Assembly: GCF_907164905.1 (NCBI RefSeq)
Contig: NZ_CAJRAF010000002.1
Coordinates: forward strand, 3,478,501 to 3,542,500
DNA from: Dyadobacter sp. CECT 9275
GTDB lineage: Bacteria > Bacteroidota > Bacteroidia > Cytophagales > Spirosomataceae
Direction: 5' to 3'
Length of the DNA: 64,000 nt
Position numbers and translations under genes: made by a program. Below are positions 46,530-53,952 of the stretch, piece after piece. Positions within the stretch are counted from its first letter, which is position 1. Every line of letters starts with the position of its first letter. Under the pieces are notes generated by a model that ran no database searches, was not told the origin of the DNA, and saw only the letters and a list, made by a program, of their open reading frames with translations.

Positions 46530-48107
46530 TTATTGATAATAGTCTTCGCCTCTGATATTATCGTGTTTGGGCATGGGTAATTCGTCTGCAAACAGGCTGT
46601 CTTCATATTGATCCATATTTTTTTCCAGTATAGTCTGGATTGTTTTATAGTTGTAGATACCATAGCTTAAAGCCCTTTGGCACGCGCTGATCAGGCGTTG
46701 TTCACCAGCTTTCTTCGCAAAAGAGAGGATACCAATACAGGAGCGGTAGGCCTGTTCGGGATGCTGTTTGCGATCCAGGATTTTAAGAATATACAACCTG
46801 ACATCTTCATGGATCGAGGAAGCCCACTCCAAGAATCGATCTGGTGTCCAGTCTGTTACGAAGCGGTGTGTACTGGCCAGATGTTCTTTATCGGTAGAAT
46901 AATTATAGGGACTTTTAAGCCTTTTATGAAGGGCGATACGTTCGTAATGATAATATGCTTCAACCACAGAATTGGAATACAACAACTTGACTTTCTTGCC
47001 GATAAACCGGTATGGGACACTATAATAGTGCTTGTCAACGCTCAGGCAGACATGTCCGTTCTTCATTACAGTGGCATGTAGCTGTTTTTTGAACTCATAA
47101 TGCAGGATCGGAAGCGGGGCCAGAGCACTGCGCTCAATTTCTTCAAACTGGAGTCTGCGACTGTAATTACGGCCCCGAAGCAGTTGGTTATTATGAGCCT
47201 CGAGAGCAATCAATATAGCTGCGTTTAACTCTGTCAGTGAGTTGTAAACCTGCTTTCTTAAAGGCGCATAAATACGGCTGTAAACGATTTTGACAGCACC
47301 TTCCACCAACGCCTTATCTCTTGGCCGGTAAGCGCGTGCAGGTAATATCGTAGTCCCATAATGATCAGCAAAATCGGCAAAGGCCTCGTTCAGCGTAGGT
47401 TCGTATTTATTGCTTTTTATAACAGCAGCTTTAAGGTTATCCGGAACAATTGCTGCCGGCACACCACCGATATAATGAAGTGCATTCTCGCAAGCTGCGA
47501 TCAGATCTTCTTTTTGCTGGCTACTGACTGCTTCCACGTAAGTGAGTTGACTCGCTCCCAGGATAGCCACAAACACTTCAACCTCAGTTAATTCACCAGT
47601 CTCTTTATCTACAATACTTAATTTAACACCTGCAAAATCGATGTACAGCTTATCGCCGGCCTTATGGTCCTGATGCATCACAGGGTTAACGCGGGCCTTC
47701 CATTTGGTCAGATGAAAGCAAAACTGGGTATAAGCAAATCCTTCCGGAAATTCCTTTTTATAGGCTTCCCAAAGCATATGACGGGTAACACCTGTCCGTT
47801 TTAATTCTTTGTCTATTTGCGGAAAACAACGTTGCAGATTCAACAATCTGTCTTGCGGTGGCTGCTGTTTAACCGTTCCGAAAAAGTCATCCAGCTCTTT
47901 ATCATTCAGGCTGTTGATCTGTTCAAAGGTAAGTCCGCTCGCATCAAAAGTGGTCATGTACTTCTTAGCGGTATTGCGGGAAACACCTGTCTGTTCCGCT
48001 ATCCAGAGCTTGCTGCGGCCCTGGCTGTACATCCGTAAAATCTGTCTTATTTTGCTCATGCTGATTGTCGAATTGGCCATACCTTTTACACGATTGGTTC
48101 GTGCCAA
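46530..48107 (-). CDS. istA: IS21-family transposase IstA
   Basis: A 525-residue DDE transposase. The N-terminal helix-turn-helix (residues about 15-55, ILRMYSQGRSKLWIAEQTGVSRNTAKKY) binds the element ends; the rve-type catalytic core begins KLYIDFAGVKLSIVD near residue 150, has the second acid in AAIVPDNLKAAV near 235, and the third glutamate in the RDKALVEGAVKIVYSRIY block near 270. No frameshift is visible, so the element may be active together with istB. Confidence 0.93.
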   Translation of the reverse strand: MARTNRVKGMANSTISMSKIRQILRMYSQGRSKLWIAEQTGVSRNTAKKYMTTFDASGLTFEQINSLNDKELDDFFGTVKQQPPQDRLLNLQRCFPQIDKELKRTGVTRHMLWEAYKKEFPEGFAYTQFCFHLTKWKARVNPVMHQDHKAGDKLYIDFAGVKLSIVDKETGELTEVEVFVAILGASQLTYVEAVSSQQKEDLIAACENALHYIGGVPAAIVPDNLKAAVIKSNKYEPTLNEAFADFADHYGTTILPARAYRPRDKALVEGAVKIVYSRIYAPLRKQVYNSLTELNAAILIALEAHNNQLLRGRNYSRRLQFEEIERSALAPLPILHYEFKKQLHATVMKNGHVCLSVDKHYYSVPYRFIGKKVKLLYSNSVVEAYYHYERIALHKRLKSPYNYSTDKEHLASTHRFVTDWTPDRFLEWASSIHEDVRLYILKILDRKQHPEQAYRSCIGILSFAKKAGEQRLISACQRALSYGIYNYKTIQTILEKNMDQYEDSLFADELPMPKHDNIRGEDYYQ

Positions 48108-48144
48108 AAATATGGTTGATTCTACAGCATTTTCTAATCTCTCA

Positions 48145-48251
48145 GGTGGTCAGTTTACTCCGGAATCAGGTGGTCAGTTTGATCCGAAATGGGGTGGTCA
48201 ATTTCGCCCGGAACAGGTGGTCAGTTTAAACCGAATTGGGGTGGTCAGTTT
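48145..48251. repeat. five direct 12-bp repeats at the istA end of the IS21 element
   Basis: GGTGGTCAGTTT occurs at 48145-48156, 48169-48180, 48193-48204 (with one G-to-A change), 48216-48227 and 48240-48251, spaced 23-24 bases apart. They are probably transposase binding sites. Confidence 0.85.
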
Positions 48252-48302
48252 CACCGAATTTTCCAATTAAATGGCTCAAAAGCTTTAAATCTTCCAGCAA
48301 AT

Positions 48303-48368
48303 GGTTCGAGATTTGTCCCAGCGGGATCACACAAACGTCTTTGTCGTGATCCCGCTGGGATTCGAACC
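48303..48368. repeat. long nested palindrome with tRNA T-arm-like arms
   Basis: TCCCAGCGGGATCAC (48316-48330) and GTGATCCCGCTGGGA (48346-48360) are perfect 15-bp complements. An inner ACAAA/TTTGT stem caps it over a CGTC loop, and outer GGTTCGA/TCGAACC adds seven more pairs. On the minus strand the arm GGTTCGAATCCCAGCGGG resembles the T-arm and 3' end of a tRNA. Confidence 0.7.
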
Positions 48369-48487
48369 TTAAAAAAATCCACGGGGCATTGCCTAAAACA
48401 TTTCCCCTGTCAATACATCAATGTCTAAATAATTTGGATATTGTTTGTAAATCATCGAGGAATTGGTTCGACAACTGTTCGGGAAGG

Positions 48488-48592
48488 GGTACTAAGCCGA
48501 ACTTTTGTGAGAAATCACTTAAAGTTCGGCTTTTTTCTTGTCCTAAATCACTGTATATCTGAAAGATCAGCTCTGCCGCTTCATTGATTTTT
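48488..48592 (-). pseudogene. 105-bp direct repeat, distal copy: tail of a second serine recombinase
   Basis: Matches the proximal repeat at 101 of 105 positions. On the minus strand it is in frame for about 34 codons of a recombinase C-terminus, differing from the intact one by two residues (an Ala-to-Glu and an Asn-to-Tyr) plus one silent change. It is cut off at the end of the following gene (48604). It also contains a copy of the tRNA-Leu terminator hairpin. Confidence 0.75.
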
Positions 48593-48603
48593 ACAGTCCC
48601 CCC

Positions 48604-48966
48604 CTATTTCAGAAACTCTTCTGGAATTGGGCTGCCTTTCAAGAGCTGCTTAACGTCTTCGATTTTATCCTGTACAGCTTTTGGCGCAACATAATGCTTC
48701 CCAGCGAAAGGATCTATCTTCTCCGCGAAACCTGTGATTTTCTTCTTCTTCAACTTAATAGCAGGCTTATGTTCTACGTATTCGATGTTAGCGTGTACAT
48801 CTCTGTTAGCAGAACCCAGTATAGTAACACCATCTACTCTTAAGCATTGTGCTGTAAGAGGTTTTGAAAGATCTGCTGCACATTTATAAGGCGTAAAACC
48901 ATCACGAAATATCAGCCTAGCTGTTGCTTGCTTCCTCTCTTCCGGTTGAAGTGTTTGATTAGTCAT
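48604..48966 (-). CDS. unknown protein paired with a DUF6934 gene
   Basis: A 120-residue soluble, basic protein with no recognised domain; it is lysine-rich around residue 75 (KLKKKKITGFAEK). It lies 12 bases downstream of the DUF6934 gene on the same strand, so both are probably made from one message. The combination of two small adjacent genes at the edge of a mobile island fits a toxin-antitoxin or defence pair, but no motif proves this. Confidence 0.6.
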   Translation of the reverse strand: MTNQTLQPEERKQATARLIFRDGFTPYKCAADLSKPLTAQCLRVDGVTILGSANRDVHANIEYVEHKPAIKLKKKKITGFAEKIDPFAGKHYVAPKAVQDKIEDVKQLLKGSPIPEEFLK

Positions 48967-48978
48967 GTTTTCTACTAT

Positions 48979-49515
48979 CTACACTTGTTCTTCTACTTCT
49001 TTCTTCAAACTTAACAAAAAGGCATCATAATTAGTGCGTTCTCTAAATATTTCCCATCTTCCTGTCCAGTTGGGATACTTACCTAGTATATTACCTTTAC
49101 CATCCTTATCAGCAACAAGTGCTCTGATATCATAATGCTGTGATAAGAAGTCGTGGTACTTATTTATCCCCATCTGGTATTTCCTAGTTCTCTTCCTTGG
49201 TAAATCATTGCCATCTTTATCTTTGATAACTGTACCTGCTGCTATTAGTGTTGCATCAGGGTTTTGTGCCAAGAACTCTAAGCCTATCACTCCTGCAGTT
49301 GCAAGTATCTTCTCATCATCACCGTTCTTCGTCTCGATCCTATCGCTCCATTTCCCTCTCTTGTCCAATACAAGTAGGGCCAGATTGAATATCTGCTTAT
49401 TTTCGAAGACCCGATCCACGGACACAAGCATCGGAAAATATCCATTTTCACCTTCGCTGTAAAAAAGGTATGCATTTTCACTTTGCTGTTCGGTCTGATA
49501 CCTTTCTAACTCCAT
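48979..49515 (-). CDS. DUF6934-family protein
   Basis: A 178-residue protein that I recognise as DUF6934 from its start (LERYQTEQQSENAYLFYSEGENGYFPMLV) and the middle LPRKRTRKYQMGINKYHDFLSQHYDI. The function of the family is not known to me. TAGATTTG on the minus strand upstream of the start is a -7-like box. It lies next to a second small gene and the island boundary. Confidence 0.6.
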   Translation of the reverse strand: MELERYQTEQQSENAYLFYSEGENGYFPMLVSVDRVFENKQIFNLALLVLDKRGKWSDRIETKNGDDEKILATAGVIGLEFLAQNPDATLIAAGTVIKDKDGNDLPRKRTRKYQMGINKYHDFLSQHYDIRALVADKDGKGNILGKYPNWTGRWEIFRERTNYDAFLLSLKKEVEEQV

Positions 49516-49654
49516 GCCTTCGTTTTTGGAAATGAGATCCCAAATCTATGGAAAAAATCTCCCCATTTGCACTTTTCGATTGTCCCAGGGACACATACAC
49601 TCTATCCATTAACTTTGGTAGGATTTTTGAAATTTACTGGATTTTCTTTATCTA

Positions 49655-51022
49655 GTGATTGTGAATCGAGATAACTTCCTTCTTGGCCTTGCCGGACTTC
49701 GATTGTCTGTAAAAAAAATTGCATATTCAATAATCTGCTGCGCCTGTCTATACGTTTCAGTCACTTTACTGTCTTGCAAAGACGAACAGAGAAATTCGGC
49801 GGCAAAAGTCCGCATTGTTCAATCTGACAATGGCTATGCTATTCTGCGCAATGGGAAAGTATTCGAGATTAAGGGAGCAAGCGGAACATCAAACTTCCAA
49901 ACGCTTCATGAGGCTGGCGGGAATTGTCTTCGTGTTTGGGACACACTGCACCTTCGCCAGATTCTAGACAGTGCGTACGCGAACGATATTGCGGTCATAG
50001 CAGGCCTTCCCATCCAAAATAGTGATCAGACCGAACTTTACAATGATCCTATTAAAACTTTAAGACAATTATCTAAATTTCAGTCAGTTATTGATAGACA
50101 TAAGAATCACCCCGCGCTTTTAATGTGGTGCCTGGGTAACGAGCTGGACTTTCCCTACAAACCTTCTTACAACAGTTTTTACGCTGCATTCAACGCGATC
50201 ACAAAAATGATCCGCCGGATAGACCCTGATCATCCGATCACCACCACCGTCATGAATTTTAATAAAAAATACATTACAAACATTCAGCTCCGCTGCGACA
50301 TTGATGTGGTTTCCTTTAATATTTTCAGCAATCTAGGCCTCCTGAGAAAAGATCTCAGCGAATTTTCATGGTTTTGGAACGGCCCCTATATGTTGTTGGA
50401 ATGGGGAACCGATGGGCCCTGGCCTGGATGCCAAAGCACTGCATGGGGCGCTTTCATTGAGTACCCAAGCAAAAAGAAGGCTGACATTATCCTACATCGT
50501 TACCGACAACACATGCCGCTGGAAGACCCTCGCCTGATAGGCAACTTTATATTTTTCTGGGGGAGCAAACAAGAAACTACCCATACCTGGTTCAGCATAT
50601 TTGATGAACACGGCAGAAAGTCGGAGCCTGTTGCAATAATGCAATACATTTGGAAGAGAACCCTTCCAGACGAGCACTATCCGCAGATCCGTTATATGCT
50701 GCTCAATCACAAGGGCGCCGGCGACAATATCTTACTCAATCCAGGACAAACAATGCTACCTGAACTGGTCATGCATGACAAAGACAGCGTCATGTCCGTC
50801 AATTGGGAAATATTCAAGGAGGATTGGTATAAAGAAAATGGACAAAACAATACGCGCAAGCTTATCCCTCTTGATACGAAATTTGAGACCGACGGGAAAC
50901 TTACCACTCTGTTTAAGTCGCCTATGGAGGAAGGCCCCTACCGTATTTTTGCAAAAATATATGACTACAATGGCAACTTCGCAACCTGCAATACGCCTTT
51001 CTATGTTATGAGTGATCGATGA
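49655..51022 (+). CDS. GH2-like TIM-barrel lipoprotein
   Basis: A 455-residue predicted lipoprotein with a lipobox LLSC near residue 40. The glycosidase-like barrel has the acid/base glutamate in WCLGNELDF (Glu163) and the nucleophile in MLLEWGTDG (Glu249), so it looks catalytically complete. The substrate is unknown. The start is a GTG at 49655; an internal TTG at 49703 would also give a good signal peptide. It overlaps the next gene by four bases (ATGA), implying translational coupling with the synthase. Confidence 0.75.
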   Translation: MIVNRDNFLLGLAGLRLSVKKIAYSIICCACLYVSVTLLSCKDEQRNSAAKVRIVQSDNGYAILRNGKVFEIKGASGTSNFQTLHEAGGNCLRVWDTLHLRQILDSAYANDIAVIAGLPIQNSDQTELYNDPIKTLRQLSKFQSVIDRHKNHPALLMWCLGNELDFPYKPSYNSFYAAFNAITKMIRRIDPDHPITTTVMNFNKKYITNIQLRCDIDVVSFNIFSNLGLLRKDLSEFSWFWNGPYMLLEWGTDGPWPGCQSTAWGAFIEYPSKKKADIILHRYRQHMPLEDPRLIGNFIFFWGSKQETTHTWFSIFDEHGRKSEPVAIMQYIWKRTLPDEHYPQIRYMLLNHKGAGDNILLNPGQTMLPELVMHDKDSVMSVNWEIFKEDWYKENGQNNTRKLIPLDTKFETDGKLTTLFKSPMEEGPYRIFAKIYDYNGNFATCNTPFYVMSDR

Positions 51023-53952
51023 GGCACATTTCAATCACACCTCCAACAAAGAAAGAGCTTATCACACTTCGGGTGATGATCTTGATTGGATGCGTTGCAA
51101 TAGTCTTTTTTCTTTACAGTGTTCTGAACCGCGCCGTGCACGGATACGCGCCGCTCTATTGGATGCTGATGGTAACGTTCCTTTTCACCTGCCTTAAACT
51201 GCTTTACGAATGGTACCTTTATCTTTATATTACTGTTCCAGCGACTCCACCACTGACCAGCGATTTCACGGTTGACGTATTCACAACTTTCTGTGCGGGT
51301 GAGCCTTATGAGATGATCCTGGAAACACTTAAGGCAGTTAAAGCAATCACCTATCCCCATGAAACCTACCTGTGTGATGAAGCAAATGATCCCTTCCTAA
51401 AAGAGGTTTGTCATCAGCTAGGCATTCATCATATCACCAGGACTTGTAAGACAGATGCAAAAGCAGGAAACATTAATAATGCCTTAAAACAGTCAGCGGG
51501 TGAGTTATGCCTCGTTCTGGACCCGGACCATGTCCCTGCTGCCGATTTTCTAGACCACGTTGTTCCACATTTCGTCAATCCTCAAATCGGTTATGTCCAG
51601 GTTGTCCAGGCTTACAGAAACGCAGACGAAAGTCTTATCGCCAAGGGGGCAGCCCAGCAGACCTACCAATTTTACGGGCCAATGATGATGACCATGAACA
51701 AGTATGGAACCGTACAGGCTATTGGCGCCAATTGCACCTTTAGACGAACTGCCCTTGATTCAATTGGCGGGCATGCAGCAGGTCTTGCAGAAGATTTACA
51801 CACCTCTATGCGCCTTCATGCGAAAGGATGGAAGTCGGTGTATGTGCCGGAAGTTGTAGCACGCGGGCTGGTGCCGTCGACGCTTTCTGCCTATTACAAG
51901 CAACAATTGAAATGGTCCAAAGGTGTTTTCGATCTATTTGTTACGACATATCCTAAACTGTTCAGCCAGTTTACCTGGAGGCAAAAACTGCATTATGCCT
52001 TGCTTCCGATGCATTACATGTCCGGCATAATTTACCTGATTAATTTTCTGATCCCGGTTATCGCACTTTGTTTTGGAGCAAGCCCTATGCACATGGATAT
52101 CTCCGAATTTGGTCTGGCTGTTTTTCCATTAACTGCATCCATTGTATTGATCCGGCTTTTTGTCCAATGGTGGGTGATGGAAGACGAAGAACGCGGTTTT
52201 CACATAGTTGGGGGTTTACTGCTGATCGGCAGCTGGTGGATATTTATTCTTGGCTTAATTTACACAATCGTCGGGAAAAAAGTGCCTTACGTGCCCACGC
52301 CCAAAGACGCAAATGAAGCCAACAACTGGCCGCTCAATATCCCTAATCTCATTGTGCTGGTTATTTCTGCTATCGCAATAAGTTACGGATTACTCACAGA
52401 CTGGAACCCTTACAATCTGGTCATGTCCGGTTTTGCCGGACTGAATTGCCTCTTTATGTGCTTTTCGATTGCGGCAAGCCGTCAGCAGCAGTTTCGGCTC
52501 TTGAGGGCAAATCATCGCTGGCTAGATGCACTGATGGGCCGGGTACAAGTTGTAAAAGGTATCTTATGGACGTTAAGGCGCCAGCTTTATACCGGCCTGC
52601 GCAACACATCCATGCTGGTCATGCTGCTGCTGCTCGGTGTCTGGATCTATAGCGCAAAGTTTAAGTTTCTGGGAAATGAACCGGGGTTTGACAGAAATGA
52701 AATTAATAAAATGCCCAGTCAGAACCCACCTGGAGATAATCCAAATAAAGCCGAAAAGCAGTATAATCAAGTCTCAATTGACCGCGGGTCTTGTCAAATA
52801 GATTCTAGTTCTTTGACTTCATTTACAGGAGCGCATGGAATAAATTATTTAAAAGGCTCTGATTGGAAAAACGAATATCAGGCGTTTACAAAAAAAGAAC
52901 TCGTCGCAGATTTTCAAGAAATGAAAAAGATTGGCATTAACACTGTCAAGTTCTACGGCCCAAGCTTTTACGATCATAATATACTCAGCGTTGCGGGCCA
53001 GCAAGGAATGAATCTTCATTATGGATTTTGGGTACCAGATAACCTTAACTTTGCAAAGGACAAACAAAGTTTAGAAGCGTTAACCCAAAAAATATTACGA
53101 GTCATAGGCAAGAATAAAGCAAACAAGAATATCATTTCCTGGAACCTTGGAAATCCTGTCTTTCAGAATTTGATCCTGTATCATCGGCAATCGGATCTGG
53201 TTCATCAGCAGGATGCATATCTTGTTTGGCTTAAAAAGCTGATTTTGCAAATGAAAAATGCTGATCCCACACGCGAGATCACATTAGACATTGAGGTATC
53301 TGAAAAGATGCTTGCCGTCGTTGCGAGGATAAGCGCTGCCATACCAGAAATCGGATCTTATGGACTCGTATATAACAATAACACGCCCGATTTTACCATC
53401 CCGACCCACTTTCCACATTTCATCAGTTACGCCGAATTCGATGTATATAATAAACTTTCGGATGATTCTGCCGGTATATTTATTTCAAATTGGCAGGATA
53501 AACATACTTATGAGCGTGTAAGTTTTGATGGGGTCAAAGACCAGGCTGGCCGCAAAAAAAATGTATTTTTAAAGCTTGCCGCCAAATGGAAAGGTGGCGA
53601 AGAACCAATGGAATCACCAAAAATCAAAATACTGAGACCCGCTGCCTCGACCGTTGCCGGCTCAGTTCTTGACTATCATGCAGTAATAAAAAGGGATGAA
53701 AATTGGTCGTTGGCAAAAAACATTAAGACCAATCTAAAATTTGAATGGAAGCTGGTGCAAATGGATGATTTCTTCAACCTCATTTCCTCGAAGGACGTGG
53801 GTAACGGCACTGATCTTAGCCTGCGAATACCCAATGATCCGCTCACTTACAGGCTTTACTTGTTTGTGCTCAATAATGACCTGGTGATAGATATTATTGA
53901 TTCCAGCCTCAACACACCGCTTACCCTGCCTGCCAAATCATCGGGCCGTTGA
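51019..53952 (+). CDS. family 2 glycosyltransferase synthase fused to a glycosidase-like domain
   Basis: A 977-residue inner-membrane protein. Two N-terminal membrane helices precede a cellulose-synthase-like GT2 domain (about residues 85-300): DEAND, DPDH, AEDLHTSMRLH and QQLKWSKG provide the D, DxD, ED and Q-x-x-K-W motifs. Five or more helices follow (about 320-545), then an extracytoplasmic barrel-like domain (about 600-790) and a beta-rich tail. In the barrel, the expected GNE is L-G-N-P (Pro713), so this domain seems inactive. Product likely a beta-glycan; exact polymer unknown. Confidence 0.85.
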   Translation: MRHISITPPTKKELITLRVMILIGCVAIVFFLYSVLNRAVHGYAPLYWMLMVTFLFTCLKLLYEWYLYLYITVPATPPLTSDFTVDVFTTFCAGEPYEMILETLKAVKAITYPHETYLCDEANDPFLKEVCHQLGIHHITRTCKTDAKAGNINNALKQSAGELCLVLDPDHVPAADFLDHVVPHFVNPQIGYVQVVQAYRNADESLIAKGAAQQTYQFYGPMMMTMNKYGTVQAIGANCTFRRTALDSIGGHAAGLAEDLHTSMRLHAKGWKSVYVPEVVARGLVPSTLSAYYKQQLKWSKGVFDLFVTTYPKLFSQFTWRQKLHYALLPMHYMSGIIYLINFLIPVIALCFGASPMHMDISEFGLAVFPLTASIVLIRLFVQWWVMEDEERGFHIVGGLLLIGSWWIFILGLIYTIVGKKVPYVPTPKDANEANNWPLNIPNLIVLVISAIAISYGLLTDWNPYNLVMSGFAGLNCLFMCFSIAASRQQQFRLLRANHRWLDALMGRVQVVKGILWTLRRQLYTGLRNTSMLVMLLLLGVWIYSAKFKFLGNEPGFDRNEINKMPSQNPPGDNPNKAEKQYNQVSIDRGSCQIDSSSLTSFTGAHGINYLKGSDWKNEYQAFTKKELVADFQEMKKIGINTVKFYGPSFYDHNILSVAGQQGMNLHYGFWVPDNLNFAKDKQSLEALTQKILRVIGKNKANKNIISWNLGNPVFQNLILYHRQSDLVHQQDAYLVWLKKLILQMKNADPTREITLDIEVSEKMLAVVARISAAIPEIGSYGLVYNNNTPDFTIPTHFPHFISYAEFDVYNKLSDDSAGIFISNWQDKHTYERVSFDGVKDQAGRKKNVFLKLAAKWKGGEEPMESPKIKILRPAASTVAGSVLDYHAVIKRDENWSLAKNIKTNLKFEWKLVQMDDFFNLISSKDVGNGTDLSLRIPNDPLTYRLYLFVLNNDLVIDIIDSSLNTPLTLPAKSSGR

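Larger units (their letters stand above)
45646..48264. mobile_element. IS21-family insertion sequence
   Basis: A 2.6-kb element with istA and istB transcribed in the order istA, istB on the minus strand. Ends share the imperfect inverted repeat TTCGG-GAA-TGACCACC; multiple subterminal copies of GGTGGTCAGTTT are on the istA side and two inverted copies on the istB side. No clear target duplication was found, so exact edges are approximate. Confidence 0.8.
40977..48592. mobile_element. genomic island inserted at the tRNA-Leu 3' end
   Basis: About 7.6 kb lying between two 105-bp direct repeats, the first fused to the tRNA-Leu 3' end. It holds a large serine recombinase, a small helical protein, ArdA, a folded intergenic element, a Zeta-toxin-like pair, a truncated gene and an IS21-family insertion. 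Flanking backbone (beta-CASP hydrolase on one side, polysaccharide genes on the other) carries no mobility genes. No conjugation or replication gene is visible, so it is integrative at most, or mobilised by others. Confidence 0.75.

Noticed and set aside
40861..49520. Possible CRISPR array or prophage in the island
   Set aside because: The only short regular repeats are the five IS21 end repeats, and no phage structural gene is seen.
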